From Palsa-1392 sp963819975 (lineage in GTDB: Bacteria; Verrucomicrobiota; Verrucomicrobiia; Chthoniobacterales; UBA10450), in assembly GCA_963819975.1 (NCBI GenBank), contig CAWFYE010000018.1, forward strand, positions 62,001 through 126,000: a stretch of DNA of 64,000 bases, written 5' to 3'. This document shows, piece after piece, positions 37,468 through 46,644 of this stretch (its first letter is position 1; the number at the start of each line of letters is the position of its first letter). A program made the translations under genes and the position numbers. The notes below the pieces were generated by a model, which saw only the letters and a list, made by a program, of their open reading frames with translations, did no database searches and was not told the origin of the DNA.

Positions 37468-37955
37468 CGGTCTAACCTTTCGCCCAATTTCTTCGCAAAA
37501 CCCTCCACCACGCAAGCCGGCACAAAACTTCCGACATTGCCCCCGAGCCGGGCGATTTCCTTCACGATCCGCGAGCTCAGGTAAGTGTACTCCTCTTTCG
37601 GCATGAGAAAGATCGTTTCCACGGTCGCTTCCAGTTTGCGATTCATGAGCGCCATCTGGAACTCAAACTCGAAATCCGAGACCGCGCGCAGCCCGCGCAC
37701 AACCGCGTGTGCGTCCTGCCGGCGGGCGAATTCAACCAGCAACCCATCGAGAGGCAGAACGACAACGCCATGCAGCGACCCGGTCGTGCGGCGGAGGAAA
37801 TCGAGCCGTTCCTCGAGGGAGAAGAGCGGTCGCTTTTGGTCGTTATACGCGATCGCGACCACGACTTCGTCGAAAAGTTTCCGCGCTCGCTCGATCACAT
37901 CGAGATGGCCGTTAGTCACCGGATCGAAACTGCCGGGATAGATCGCGCGTCGCAT
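37464..37955 (-). CDS. coaD: Phosphopantetheine adenylyltransferase
   Basis: Transfers AMP to 4'-phosphopantetheine in coenzyme A synthesis. 163 residues, typical. It opens with AIYPGSFDPVTNGHLDVIER (the T-x-G-H nucleotidyl-transfer motif), then YNDQKRPLFSLEERL, VVRGLRAVSDFEFE, and the YTYLSSRIVKEIARLGG end. It is first of a coupled coaD-yceD-rpmF run. It is divergent from the universal stress gene, 97 bp between starts. Confidence 0.96.
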   Translation of the reverse strand: MRRAIYPGSFDPVTNGHLDVIERARKLFDEVVVAIAYNDQKRPLFSLEERLDFLRRTTGSLHGVVVLPLDGLLVEFARRQDAHAVVRGLRAVSDFEFEFQMALMNRKLEATVETIFLMPKEEYTYLSSRIVKEIARLGGNVGSFVPACVVEGFAKKLGERLDR

Positions 37956-38052
37956 GGGCCGGAAATTCGCAGAGGAACGGCGAAATTCAACGCACCAAAC
38001 CCGCCCGGCGGTTTGCCTCTGGCGCGCGACGCTCGACAGTAGCGGAAAACGA

Positions 38053-38874
38053 ATGAACGAAACCCCCTACCAATCAATCGCGGTGGCCGCCGGTTTCTCA
38101 CCGCGCTTTCACCAGGTGCTGGCAGAGGCGAATCGCGTCCGCGATCGGTTCGGCGCGCGGTTGTGCATGATTTATGTCGGGAAACGCGACGCCGCGACGG
38201 AGGAGAAATTTGCCGAGGCGATCGCGCAACTGAAACTGCCACGCGATTCCGTCGTCCATTATGAAGAGGGCGATCCCGCGAGCGGAATCCTGACCGCGGC
38301 GCGGAAACTAGCGGTCGACCTCCTCATCGCTGGCGCCCTGGAAAAAACCGCGGTCCATCGTCAGTTCCTCGGCGACGTGGCACGACGCCTGGTGCGCGAG
38401 TCGACCTGTTCGGTCATGCTTTTCACTCAGCCGGAACTGGAACCGAAACCGCTCCGTCATATCGTTTTCATGGCGGAATATTCCGAGCACGCGCAGGGTG
38501 CCCTTCGGCGCACGCTGCGCCTGGCTGAGAAGGAAAATTGCGAACGGCTTTATGTCATTCGCAATTACACCAGCTTCGATAAAGCGCGCGCGGCGCGGCG
38601 GAATAAGAGCGGCAAGTCGGTCGTCCGCACATTGGAAGAAGAGGAGATCGCTCTTCAGGAATTCATCCTCGCTGCCGGCAACACCGACGTCCCGATCGAG
38701 GCGCGATGCATCCGCGGCAACACCGGTTTTGCGGCCTCAAATTTCGTCCAGGCGGTCGAAGCCAACCTCCTCGTCGTCCCGCTCGAAACCAGGCCAGAGC
38801 CGAAGCCAAAACTCCCAAGCCGTATCGCCTGGGTAACCGACGTGATCCCGTGCAATCTCTGGATTGTTAGGTAG
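38053..38874 (+). CDS. Universal stress protein family, two UspA-like halves
   Basis: 273 residues with two UspA-like domains. The first has SIAVAAGFSPRFHQVLAEAN, the VDLLIAGALEKTAVHRQFLG segment and VRESTCSVMLF. The second starts HIVFMAEYSEHAQGALRRTL and ends ANLLVVPLE. The classical G-2x-G-9x-G(S/T) ATP motif is only partly kept, so ATP binding is uncertain. Cytosolic. It converges on the UDG gene; the two stop codons flank a hairpin made of an inverted motif pair. Confidence 0.8.
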   Translation: MNETPYQSIAVAAGFSPRFHQVLAEANRVRDRFGARLCMIYVGKRDAATEEKFAEAIAQLKLPRDSVVHYEEGDPASGILTAARKLAVDLLIAGALEKTAVHRQFLGDVARRLVRESTCSVMLFTQPELEPKPLRHIVFMAEYSEHAQGALRRTLRLAEKENCERLYVIRNYTSFDKARAARRNKSGKSVVRTLEEEEIALQEFILAAGNTDVPIEARCIRGNTGFAASNFVQAVEANLLVVPLETRPEPKPKLPSRIAWVTDVIPCNLWIVR

Positions 38875-38888
38875 CGGGCGCCTAACGA
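38864..38888. terminator. Bidirectional hairpin from an inverted GTTAGG/CCTAAC pair
   Basis: GTTAGG (38866-38871) and CCTAAC (38881-38886) form a stem, extended by a G-U and an A-U pair, with a 9-nt loop. It sits exactly between two convergent genes, with the stop codons inside or beside it. It is the second case of the dispersed word arranged as an inverted pair at convergent ends (the first is 3851-3877). Confidence 0.65.
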
Positions 38889-39643
38889 AAGAAATTGCGC
38901 TGCTTTTCGCTGATCGATTGTTCCAGACGCTCCAGCACCAGCAGCATGTCTTCCCACACTTTGCGCTTCTCGGTGTTGATCTGGTTCCGGAGCAAATACG
39001 AGGGGTGAAACGTGATCATGAGCGGCGTCTCGCGATAGGAATGCCAGCGCCCGCGAAGTTTTCCCATCGGTTCGCGAATCTGGAGCAGGCCTTCGACCGC
39101 GGTCGCGCCGAGCGCAACCAGCACCTTCGGTCCGATGATCTCGATCTGCTCCGTCAGGTAAGGGAGACAGGTCGCCATTTCAGCCAGAGTCGGCTTTCGA
39201 TTTCCCGGCTGCCCGGCCGGCATGTCGGGCCGACATTTCAAAACATTAGCGATGTAAACGTCCTCCCGGCTGTAGCCCATTGCAGCGATGATTTTGGTCA
39301 ACAATTGACCCGCGCGACCGACGAACGGCTCGCCTTGCCGGTCCTCGTCCGCGCCCGGCGCTTCGCCGATGAACATCAGGTCCGCATCCGGGTTGCCGAC
39401 CCCGAAAACGGTCTGGGTACGCGAGTTGGCAAGGTGCGGGCATTTCAAACAGCCTGCGACACGCGCTTCCATCTGGCTGAGACGCGTGCGTTTATCGGTC
39501 TCCACCGATTCGTTAGGCGCGGGACGTGTCTCGCGCAACCGAGCGAGTGCCGCCCGACTCGCGCGCGGCGGATGGTCGCTCGCGGCTCGGAGATTTTCGA
39601 GCGCGTTGAGCGTGATCTCCAGTGCTTTCGTGAACTCGCTCAT
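38882..39643 (-). CDS. Uracil-DNA glycosylase, family 4 (Fe-S)
   Basis: Removes uracil from deaminated DNA. 253 residues. Four Cys ligands of the 4Fe-4S cluster: Cys65-x2-Cys68 (AGCLKCPHL), Cys137 (NVLKCRPD) and Cys159. The active-site loop GEAPGADED is at 93-101 and the uracil-recognition HPSYLL at 213-218. An N-terminal helical extension of 50 residues is common outside thermophiles. The stop is formed by a GCCTAACGA word. Confidence 0.92.
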   Translation of the reverse strand: MSEFTKALEITLNALENLRAASDHPPRASRAALARLRETRPAPNESVETDKRTRLSQMEARVAGCLKCPHLANSRTQTVFGVGNPDADLMFIGEAPGADEDRQGEPFVGRAGQLLTKIIAAMGYSREDVYIANVLKCRPDMPAGQPGNRKPTLAEMATCLPYLTEQIEIIGPKVLVALGATAVEGLLQIREPMGKLRGRWHSYRETPLMITFHPSYLLRNQINTEKRKVWEDMLLVLERLEQSISEKQRNFFR

Positions 39644-39701
39644 CCCGGCGACCAGTTTGCCGGTTTTGCGGACGACGGCAATTCCTTTGCCACGGCAAAT
39701 C

Positions 39702-40055
39702 TCAGGCCGTAGAATTTACCAGCGCTTCCAGCGCGCCCATGTGCGTCCGGAGCGCTTTGTTTCCGGCCGCAGTCAGCAAATACCAGGTGACCGGTTTGCG
39801 TTCGGCAAATTCCTTTCGCACCTCGATGTATTTGGCCTCCTCTAGTTTGCGCAGGTGCGCGCCAAGATTACCGTCGGTTTCGCCTAACAATTCGCGCAAC
39901 CGAGTAAAATTCATCATCTCGGTTTGAGCGAGGAGGAGGCAGGCGCCGAGCCGGCTGCGATGCTCGAGCAGGCGATCCATCGCGCGGGTCCCGGCCCGCA
40001 CCTGGTCGACCGCGGTGTTATTGGTTTTCGGCACGATGTTCCATCCACGCGCCAC
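39702..40055 (-). CDS. Winged-helix transcriptional regulator (HTH_27 type)
   Basis: Up to 117 residues. Residues 27-115 read MDRLLEHRSRLGACLLLAQT, then MNFTRLRELLGETDGNLGAH and LRKLEEAKYIEVRKEF, a winged helix of the type seen in small PadR/ArsR-like repressors. The frame overlaps the end of the upstream membrane protein gene by 38 nt, or ends inside it if translation starts at Met27. The pair 'small wHTH plus multi-helix membrane protein' is commonly co-inherited; the regulator may act on its own operon, which is inference. Confidence 0.8.
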   Translation of the reverse strand: MARGWNIVPKTNNTAVDQVRAGTRAMDRLLEHRSRLGACLLLAQTEMMNFTRLRELLGETDGNLGAHLRKLEEAKYIEVRKEFAERKPVTWYLLTAAGNKALRTHMGALEALVNSTA

Positions 40056-40647
40056 CGATCAAACCGGCACAAACCAGAGCGCCCAATAGCAGCCAGCCAG
40101 TTTGCGGCCAAAGCAGCCGGGTGGCGAGACCCGCGGCCAACGCCAGTCCGACGCCAAGCAAGGTCGGAAAGCCGCCCAGTCCGGTCACAAAGGCCGTCAG
40201 ACTAACGAGCAGGATGAGGAGCGCCGAGACGGCTTCCTCCGGAACAGCCAGCCGAGCGACGATCTGGAAGAGCAGGATCATGGCGAACCCGAGGCCGGCC
40301 CAGGGAAGGAGCAACCGCCACGCATCGGCTGGTGCGCAGCGGACAACTTCGCCGCGTCGGCGCGCGTCCATCCAGGGGTAAACGGCCAGGACGAAAAGCA
40401 CGGCGTAACCGGCAAGATCAAAGAACGGACTCTGCCAGCCCGGGGCGAGATCGCGCCGGGCGCAAAGCGAAAGAATGTAGAGGCCGAGAACGATTGCGCC
40501 GGGGAGCGGGAGGAGGCGGCGATGGAGCAGTTTCTGGCGCTCGAGCGTCCCGCGGAGGTAGTGGAGATCGGCGCGCAATTGATCGGACGAAGGCGAGGAT
40601 GCTTCCGTAGTTGACTCTATTTTATAGAGCACTCTGGAATCGTGCAA
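40018..40647 (-). CDS. Multi-helix membrane protein partner of the wHTH regulator
   Basis: About 200 residues. After a hydrophilic N-terminus with a predicted coiled helix (LRADLHYLRGTLERQKLLHR) there are five hydrophobic helices (for example LPGAIVLGLYILSLCA, FDLAGYAVLFVLAVYPW, LPWAGLGFAMILLFQIVA). No enzymatic motif is seen. No ATG exists near the start; TTG 40647 or GTG 40632 are candidates. It overlaps the downstream regulator gene and is divergent from queA by about 60 bp. Confidence 0.72.
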   Translation of the reverse strand: MHDSRVLYKIESTTEASSPSSDQLRADLHYLRGTLERQKLLHRRLLPLPGAIVLGLYILSLCARRDLAPGWQSPFFDLAGYAVLFVLAVYPWMDARRRGEVVRCAPADAWRLLLPWAGLGFAMILLFQIVARLAVPEEAVSALLILLVSLTAFVTGLGGFPTLLGVGLALAAGLATRLLWPQTGWLLLGALVCAGLIGGAWMEHRAENQ

Positions 40648-40703
40648 CAGTTTTCTTTTTCCCCGTTTTTGCGCTTAACCTCCTGACCTTCGCCGCACAC
40701 CTG

Positions 40704-41684
40704 ATGAGCACCCGTCTAAGCGACTACGACTACCAGCTCCCGTCCGATTTGGTCGCCGACCGCCCGCTCCCGCGGCGCCAGGATGCTCGGATGATGGTCC
40801 TCGATCGGGCGCGGCAGACGGTCGCGCACCGACAGTTCGTCGAGCTCCCGCAGTTCGTTAGGCCAGGCGACCTCCTGGTTTTGAACAATACCGCGGTGCG
40901 GCCGGCGCGACGCTTCTCCGACGACGGCACGATCGAGTTTCTTTTTCTTGCGCAGATCGCTTCGCAGCGCTGGCGTTGTCTGGTCAAACCGGGACGAAAG
41001 ATGCGCGTCGGTGCTACGACGCAGCTCGACGGAGTGGAGCTGACGGTCGAAGAAATCGAAAGCGAGGGTGAGCGAATCGTTAGGCTGGAACGAGAGATCG
41101 ATCTCTATCGCGGCGGGCGAATGCCGTTGCCTCCCTATATTGACCGGGCGGCGGACGCCGAGGATACGATTCGCTATCAGACGGTTTACGCGCGGGAGCC
41201 CGGCGCGGTCGCGGCGCCGACGGCGGGCCTCCATTTTACTCCGGAGATTCTGGCACAACTTCCGCATGCTTTTGTCACGCTGCATGTCGGGACCGGCACG
41301 TTCCGGCCGGTGCAGAGCGAAATCATCGCCGAGCATCGGATGCACTCGGAGCGCTTCACGATGACGCGTGAAGCGGCGGAAGCGATCAATCGGGCGGAGC
41401 ACGTTCTTGCGGTCGGCACAACGTCGGTGCGGGTGCTTGAGTCAGCCGGCAGACAGAACGGTCGCCTCGTCGCTCAGGAAGGAACGACCGGTATTTTCAT
41501 TTATCCGCCCTACGAATTTCGCGGGGTCGATCGGTTGCTGACCAACTTTCATCTCCCGCGCTCCACCCTGCTCATGCTCGTGGCGGCCTTTGCCGGCCGG
41601 GAATTCATCCTGCGCGCCTACGCCGAGGCGGCGCGTGAGCGCTACCGCTTTTACAGCTACGGCGATTGCATGCTCATTTTGTAG
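40704..41684 (+). CDS. queA: tRNA S-adenosylmethionine ribosyltransferase-isomerase QueA
   Basis: Transfers and isomerises the ribosyl of SAM onto preQ1-tRNA, giving epoxyqueuosine, the substrate of QueG (271-1365). 326 residues from the ATG at 40704. Motifs: LSDYDYQLPSDLVADRPLPR, VLNNTAVRPARRF, APTAGLHFTPEIL, HVGTGTFRPVQ and TNFHLPRSTLLMLVAAFAG. It is about 30 residues shorter than E. coli QueA because the segment after PARRF is trimmed. The TAG stop lies in the first base pairs of a 103-bp inverted element (41679-41781). Confidence 0.95.
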   Translation: MSTRLSDYDYQLPSDLVADRPLPRRQDARMMVLDRARQTVAHRQFVELPQFVRPGDLLVLNNTAVRPARRFSDDGTIEFLFLAQIASQRWRCLVKPGRKMRVGATTQLDGVELTVEEIESEGERIVRLEREIDLYRGGRMPLPPYIDRAADAEDTIRYQTVYAREPGAVAAPTAGLHFTPEILAQLPHAFVTLHVGTGTFRPVQSEIIAEHRMHSERFTMTREAAEAINRAEHVLAVGTTSVRVLESAGRQNGRLVAQEGTTGIFIYPPYEFRGVDRLLTNFHLPRSTLLMLVAAFAGREFILRAYAEAARERYRFYSYGDCMLIL

Positions 41685-41781
41685 ACGATTCGCTCTGCAA
41701 AACGCGGAACCTGGGGCAGAACGCAGGTCGATTTCCCCGGCCGGAATTTCCCCCGCGCTTCGCAGAGCGAAGCGTCTACAA
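41679..41781. repeat. Short element with TTGTAGACG...CGTCTACAA terminal inverted repeats
   Basis: Two 29-nt arms (41679-41707 and 41753-41781) are complementary except at three positions and enclose 45 nt. The right arm contains its own palindrome (CTTCGC AGA GCGAAG). A related 91-bp copy lies at 47425-47515 and shares the right half (GCCGG..AATTTCC.CCGCG.T, then TCGCAGAGCGAA.CGTCTACA). In both copies the outer TGTAG supplies the TAG stop of the adjacent gene. It is REP/MITE-like and non-coding. Confidence 0.8.
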
Positions 41782-41798
41782 TGTGCTAGCCTCGCGCC

Positions 41799-42194
41799 AT
41801 GGACGCATCCGAGATTCCCAGTAAACCGACCGGCGAGCTGGTCACGCGCACCGTGGCCATGCCGAAGGATACCAACCCCAACGGTGACATTTTTGGCGGC
41901 TGGCTGATGTCACAAATGGATCTGGGGAGTGGCATTCTGGCCTCGAAAATGGCCAAGACTCGGGTCGTGACCGCGGCTCTTGATGGGATGTCTTTTCTCC
42001 AGCCGGTCAGGGTAGGGGACACGGTCGCTTGTTATGCCCGCGTGGAATCGATCGGCCGCACCTCGATGAAAATCCCGGTCGAAGTCTGGGTGCAGCGTTA
42101 CATGCGCACGGAGCAGACACTCGTGACCCGGGCCGTCTTCACCTACGTGGCGATCGACCAGACGGGAAAACCGATGCCGGTCCAGCGGGACTGA
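41799..42194 (+). CDS. Acyl-CoA thioesterase, YciA-type hotdog
   Basis: 131 residues with the single hotdog fold of YciA/acyl-CoA thioesterase. The diagnostic segment DTNPNGDIFGGWLMSQMD holds the catalytic Asp/Asn region, followed by VVTAALDGMSFLQPVRVGD and VEVWVQRYM. It hydrolyses acyl-CoAs in the cytosol; chain-length preference is not visible. Its promoter would lie in or after the inverted element that separates it from queA. Confidence 0.9.
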   Translation: MDASEIPSKPTGELVTRTVAMPKDTNPNGDIFGGWLMSQMDLGSGILASKMAKTRVVTAALDGMSFLQPVRVGDTVACYARVESIGRTSMKIPVEVWVQRYMRTEQTLVTRAVFTYVAIDQTGKPMPVQRD

Positions 42195-42210
42195 AAATTT
42201 CGTCAGGCGA

Positions 42211-42492
42211 CTATTGCCCGCCGCTCTCGCTCATCGACCCGCTGCCCGTGCCGACCGATTCCGGACCCGAGACTTCGCTTGTCACCGTCGGCTCAGTTGG
42301 ATGCATGACGGGCATGGTGTTTTTCTGTTTCGAAAAGAAGCGTTTCTGTTGCTTGACCCGGCCGGCGCTCATCTTGTTCACGTAGCGCGAGTAGGCCCGC
42401 TCCTGCCGGCCTTGCGCGGTCAGCATCGAACAGCCGGAGAGAAGTGTTGCTGCCGCTGCCAGGCAGGCACCGGCTCGATAGAGGTTTTTCAT
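42211..42492 (-). CDS. Small lipoprotein of unknown function
   Basis: 93 residues. A signal peptide with a good lipobox (LLSGC, Cys21), then a basic middle (AYSRYVNKMSAGRVKQQKRF) and a Ser/Gly/Glu-rich tail. No family is recognised. Its ATG overlaps the stop of the cNMP/DUF4388 gene by 4 nt, so translation is coupled and the two proteins probably work together. Confidence 0.75.
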   Translation of the reverse strand: MKNLYRAGACLAAAATLLSGCSMLTAQGRQERAYSRYVNKMSAGRVKQQKRFFSKQKNTMPVMHPTEPTVTSEVSGPESVGTGSGSMSESGGQ

Positions 42493-43523
42493 CGTTTTTC
42501 CATCAGTTCCAATTGATCGCTCGACGCTTGGAGGGCGAAAAGTCCGCTCTGGACCATCTCGTCAACCGCGCGATAAACTTTCAGATCACAAAAAGCGCTC
42601 CGGCTATGCAGCTCGTCGAGGGTCAGTTCACGGTTGTAGGCGAGTTGCCAGATTTCTTCCGCCACGACGCGCAGGTCCTGCAGGTCGGGGTTGCTCCATT
42701 CCAAGTTCAACTTCTGCCGCTTTAGGCGCTGCGACCGGTCCTTGATTCGCTTCCGCAAATGATCGTAATGGTCGCGCATCCGGATGGCATTGATCAGGAT
42801 CTCGTCTCCGTGGGCGGTGAGCGCGGCGCTCTCGCCCCAATCGGCCCGGACCTGGGTCTCGTTTGAGAATGAAAAGGAACCGGAACGGTGTTCATGAAGG
42901 AAGAGCTGCCAGAAGGCTTCCTCGCCGCTCAGATGCTCGAAGCGACCCCAGCGCGGCGTTCCCTTTTCGAAATAGAAGGTCGAAATCGTCTCGCCCTCTT
43001 CGTTCGCGATCGACAGGAGACCGGTCTGCATCGACTGGATGATCGTCTGGTATATGGTCACGATGTCGAAGTTGGCCAGGCTGCCAGTGAGCTCGAGAGA
43101 GGTGTTGGGCGACTGGGTCAGTTCGCGCGCCTGGAAGAGACGGTTGGCCAGCTTCTCGGCGAGGAAGAGGAAAAAGGAAGGCACCCGCTGAAGCAGTTCC
43201 GGAAAATCGCTCCGGCGAAAGCATTGCACGCTCAAGGCGGCGCAGGCGCGGGCCGAGTGATCGCGCGGGAGTTCCATCAGCGCGCCGGTCTCGCCAAAAA
43301 TATCGCCCCGGGAAAGGACCGTCGTCGGAGCGCCGGGCCGGGCATTTTGTGGGAACAACTCCACCGCGCCGCGGGTCACGATAAAGAGCTGGCTTCCCTC
43401 ATCTTCGTAGGAATAGACGACTTCATTTTCTCCGAAGTGTTTGACCGTTGAAAGAGTGCCAATCGCCTTCAGCTCGACAAGCCTGAGTGACTTGCAAAAG
43501 GCAAAGAAGTCGCGTTGGACCAT
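42489..43523 (-). CDS. Cyclic-nucleotide-binding domain protein with DUF4388
   Basis: 344 residues from the ATG at 43523. Residues 20-135 form a cNMP-binding (CRP-like) barrel: GENEVVYSYEDEGSQLFIVT, LSRGDIFGETGALMELPRDH, then SARA, with the phosphate-binding Glu and Arg present. Residues about 145-245 (SLANFDIVTIYQTIIQSMQT, GLLSI...STFYFEKGTPRWG) match DUF4388, found with gliding/signalling proteins. A helical C-terminal region has a winged-helix-like look but no clear recognition helix. It is coupled to the downstream lipoprotein. Confidence 0.85.
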   Translation of the reverse strand: MVQRDFFAFCKSLRLVELKAIGTLSTVKHFGENEVVYSYEDEGSQLFIVTRGAVELFPQNARPGAPTTVLSRGDIFGETGALMELPRDHSARACAALSVQCFRRSDFPELLQRVPSFFLFLAEKLANRLFQARELTQSPNTSLELTGSLANFDIVTIYQTIIQSMQTGLLSIANEEGETISTFYFEKGTPRWGRFEHLSGEEAFWQLFLHEHRSGSFSFSNETQVRADWGESAALTAHGDEILINAIRMRDHYDHLRKRIKDRSQRLKRQKLNLEWSNPDLQDLRVVAEEIWQLAYNRELTLDELHSRSAFCDLKVYRAVDEMVQSGLFALQASSDQLELMEKR

Positions 43524-43623
43524 TCTTGGGAAGTAGCAAGAGTCGTGCAGGACACCGAGTGCGTTGCAATTTTCACCGGGAAGGGGCTTTCCAAGCCTCC
43601 GATTCGCCGGTAAATCCTCTGCC

Positions 43624-44817
43624 ATGAGCGCGCTGGTCTATCTTTTTGAGCGCTTTCCCTCGTTCACCCAGACGTTTTGCTATCGCGAGGTCTTGGAATT
43701 GGAACGGCAAGGGGTGGTGCCGGCCATTTTTTCCGTGCGGCGCCCGGTGGATGAGCCGCCGCAGGATTGGGACGCGACGATCGTCGACCGGGTGGAATAT
43801 CTTCCGGGCGACGAGCAACTGGTCGGAGAGGTCGATCGGGCGGCGCGGAAAAAAAAATTGCCCGAGGCCGCGGTCCGCGAGATCGAGGAATGGGGACGTA
43901 AAACTGATTTTCTCCGCCTTTACCAGGCCGCTTGGCTCGGGCCGCGTCTGCAGGCACTCGGCGTGCGGCATGTGCACGCCCATTTCGCCGGGCTGGCGGC
44001 GCGGACCGCCTTCTGGATCGAGCGTTTCTTCGGGATCGGCTTTAGCTTCACGGCGCACGCGAACGACATCTTTGCTCCTAAACCGTTTGAGATTTCGTTA
44101 GGCAAATTGATCGACGCCGCCCGCGCGGTTGTGACGGTGAGCGACTTTGGCGTGCGCTTTCTGCAGGAGAAATATCCGGAAGGCGCGGCCCGGGTGCGCC
44201 GCGTCTACAATGGGATCGACCTGGAACGATTCGAGCGTGCGGATTTTTCCGGAGCGCCGCCGACGATTATCTCCGTCGGGCGATTGATTGAGAAAAAGGG
44301 CTTTCAGGATTTGATCGAGGCCTGCCGGATCTTGCGCGAGCATCGGATTGAATTTCGATGCGAAATCATAGGCGAGGGTCCGCTCGAACCCGCCCTCCGC
44401 GAACAGATCGCCTCCGCTGGCCTAACGAATTCGGTCACGCTGGCTGGGCCGTTGCCGCAGAGCGGTGTTATCGAGCGCCTGGCGCAGAGCACACTCTTCG
44501 TCCTCCCCTGCGTCGCCGAAAAGGGCGGCGGCATGGATAACCTGCCCACGGTTCTAATGGAGGCGATGGCCGCTGGGTTGCCGATCGTCTCGACGCCGCT
44601 CGGTGGCGTGCCCGAAATGGTCGAGGAAGGAAGGAGCGGGTTGCTCGTAGCGGAGGGCGACGCGTCCGCTCTTGCCGGCGCCCTCCGCCGTTTGCTTCTC
44701 GACCCCGAACTGGCGCGTTCTTTGGGCCGAACCGGTCGCCAGCGGGCCGCCGAACTCTTCGCGACTGAAAAGAGTGCCGCGGATCTGCGCCAACTCTTTG
44801 AACGCTGGGCGCGTTGA
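43624..44817 (+). CDS. Glycosyltransferase family 4
   Basis: 397 residues, GT-B fold. The N-terminal acceptor half starts ALVYLFERFPSFTQTFCYRE, as in colanic-acid/exopolysaccharide transferases, with HVHAHFAGLAARTAFW. The donor half has VYNGIDLERF, SVGRLIEKKGFQDLIEA, and the E-x7-E region in MDNLPTVLMEAMAAGLPIVS. It adds a sugar to a surface or exopolysaccharide precursor at the inner membrane. Not in a cluster with other glycan genes, so the product is unknown. Confidence 0.9.
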   Translation: MSALVYLFERFPSFTQTFCYREVLELERQGVVPAIFSVRRPVDEPPQDWDATIVDRVEYLPGDEQLVGEVDRAARKKKLPEAAVREIEEWGRKTDFLRLYQAAWLGPRLQALGVRHVHAHFAGLAARTAFWIERFFGIGFSFTAHANDIFAPKPFEISLGKLIDAARAVVTVSDFGVRFLQEKYPEGAARVRRVYNGIDLERFERADFSGAPPTIISVGRLIEKKGFQDLIEACRILREHRIEFRCEIIGEGPLEPALREQIASAGLTNSVTLAGPLPQSGVIERLAQSTLFVLPCVAEKGGGMDNLPTVLMEAMAAGLPIVSTPLGGVPEMVEEGRSGLLVAEGDASALAGALRRLLLDPELARSLGRTGRQRAAELFATEKSAADLRQLFERWAR

Positions 44818-44854
44818 CTCGCAGTCGAACGCCTTCGGAAAAGCGCAGGCGCGA

Positions 44855-46498
44855 TTATTCGAACGCGTATATCTCGACCAACGCCACGCCGGTCGCTCCG
44901 CCGCTTCCCGACACGATGGCCGTGTAGCCGCCGTTTGCCAGCGTCGTGGCAATGGCGGATTCCAGATCGTCGGTGGGCGCAAGGCCGGTTGCTCCGACCG
45001 CGGTCGGCTGGGAATCCTGCCAGTTATCGTTGCTGGCGATAGCGCTGCCATTGGCGTCGAAAAGCGTCAGCACCGGATCCGAGAGCGCGTTCATGACGCC
45101 AGCGGAGGCAAGGGATGGCCCCAGAGCTCGAGCCAGGATGCGAGCGCCGTTATTGTTCACAATGAAACCGCCGATCATGACGTCGTCCTCCGTATCAACG
45201 AAGCCGCGCGTGCTGATGTTGGCGAGCCGCGAATCCGGGCTCGGGGTCAGATCATAAACCTCCACCAATCCAACGCCCTCTGTATCGTTTTTTCCTCGCA
45301 CAATGACTGTGTTCGACCCGGGCATGAGGGTCGTGACGATGGCCGATTCCAAATCGTTGGTCGGGGCGAGTCCAGTCGCTTCCAGTTCGCTCTCCTGCGA
45401 TTCCCGCCAGTCGTCGTTGCTCGCGATCAGGGCGCCGGTGGAATCGTGGAGTTCGAGCACCGGGTCTTGCAAGACGTCCGTCAGGCCGAAGCTTTCGAGC
45501 GAGGGGCCAATCGCGCGCACCACCACCTGTTTCGGCACGTTGCCGCTAACGATCAATCCTCCAATCAGGACGTTGTCTTCGGTCTTCACTCGCAGCCGTG
45601 TCGAGATGTTGAGGGGCGCGCCTTCCGCCGGCTCGAAAGCCATAAAGGCGGGTGATTTGAGACCGCTGACGAATACCGTCTGGACACCTTCCGGAGTGAC
45701 TTTGGAAATTCGGCCGCCATCATGCTCCGAGACGAACAGATTGCCCGCGTCATCGAAAGCCAGCCCGAAGGGAGACGTAAAACCGGAGCGGTAAACGGTT
45801 CGACTTCCGCCCGGTGTGATTCGCGAGACAAGGTTACCGGTCCGTTCCGCAACGAGCATGTTGCCGTCTGGTTCAAATACCATTGCGTAGGGCCGGTTGA
45901 GGCCGGTGGCGAAGGTGCTCTTCACGCCCGAAAGCGAAATCTTGGTGATCGTGCCACTGAGTAATCCGCCAGTGTAGACATTACCTCCCGCATCCGTCGC
46001 GACCGCCAGTGGGTTGCCGATGCCGCTGGCGAAAGTAATTCGAGTTCCGTTCGGGGCGAACTTCAAAATCGAATTTGTGCGAATATTGGCCGAGAAAAGG
46101 TTCCCAGTCTGATCAAAGGCGAGGCCGATCGGTCCGGCGAGTCCGGAGCCGAAAGTGCTTTTCACCCCATCGGGTGAAAAACGGAAGATCGTGTTGTCGG
46201 GATCGGAGGCAACGAGCAATTGCCGCTCAGAGTCGAAGACAATGCCATAAGGATCGCCCACCGGAAAAGCGAAGACTTCCTTGGTCCCATTCGGGCTGAT
46301 CCGCAGGACTGAACCGTAGGCCGGAACGAGTTCATCGATCTCGGTTACGTAAAGATCGCCGGCGGCGCCAAACCCGAACGGCGCAGCAAGCAAGAGAAGC
46401 GAGGCAATCCCGATGCAAATCAAACGAGCGGATGAACGTAAGTGCCTTGGGTCGGCAACCGGGGACCCTGTTAAGGCGTATCTAATGGCGTGTTTCAT
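44855..46498 (-). CDS. Secreted NHL beta-propeller protein with two C-terminal repeats
   Basis: About 547 residues. A late signal sequence (about residues 28-46, ICIGIASLLLLAAPFGFGA) follows a basic N-terminus. Residues 48-300 form about six NHL/Vgb-type blades (for example GPIGLAFDQTGNLFSANIRT, SPFGLAFDDAGNLFVSEHDG). Two about 125-residue repeats follow, each with NISTRxxVxTEDxVxIGGxI, a LGPSL..LGPSLASAG segment, a SNDxWxxSQ motif and a final VALVEIY strand. The repeats are common in secreted Verrucomicrobia proteins. A relic of the same repeat is at 2040-2290. Role unknown; adhesion or matrix is a guess. Confidence 0.85.
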   Translation of the reverse strand: MKHAIRYALTGSPVADPRHLRSSARLICIGIASLLLLAAPFGFGAAGDLYVTEIDELVPAYGSVLRISPNGTKEVFAFPVGDPYGIVFDSERQLLVASDPDNTIFRFSPDGVKSTFGSGLAGPIGLAFDQTGNLFSANIRTNSILKFAPNGTRITFASGIGNPLAVATDAGGNVYTGGLLSGTITKISLSGVKSTFATGLNRPYAMVFEPDGNMLVAERTGNLVSRITPGGSRTVYRSGFTSPFGLAFDDAGNLFVSEHDGGRISKVTPEGVQTVFVSGLKSPAFMAFEPAEGAPLNISTRLRVKTEDNVLIGGLIVSGNVPKQVVVRAIGPSLESFGLTDVLQDPVLELHDSTGALIASNDDWRESQESELEATGLAPTNDLESAIVTTLMPGSNTVIVRGKNDTEGVGLVEVYDLTPSPDSRLANISTRGFVDTEDDVMIGGFIVNNNGARILARALGPSLASAGVMNALSDPVLTLFDANGSAIASNDNWQDSQPTAVGATGLAPTDDLESAIATTLANGGYTAIVSGSGGATGVALVEIYAFE

Positions 46499-46644
46499 AA
46501 GCACTAATGCAACAAACGCCCGGAAAGCAGCTCACGATTTTGCCCGGGAACTTTTGTCGACTTCCCCCAACGGACGAGATTCGTCGCATATCCGGCCGGC
46601 AAATCGACCTTGCCGGCCCCCTTCTATTTATCAAGAGTCTCCTC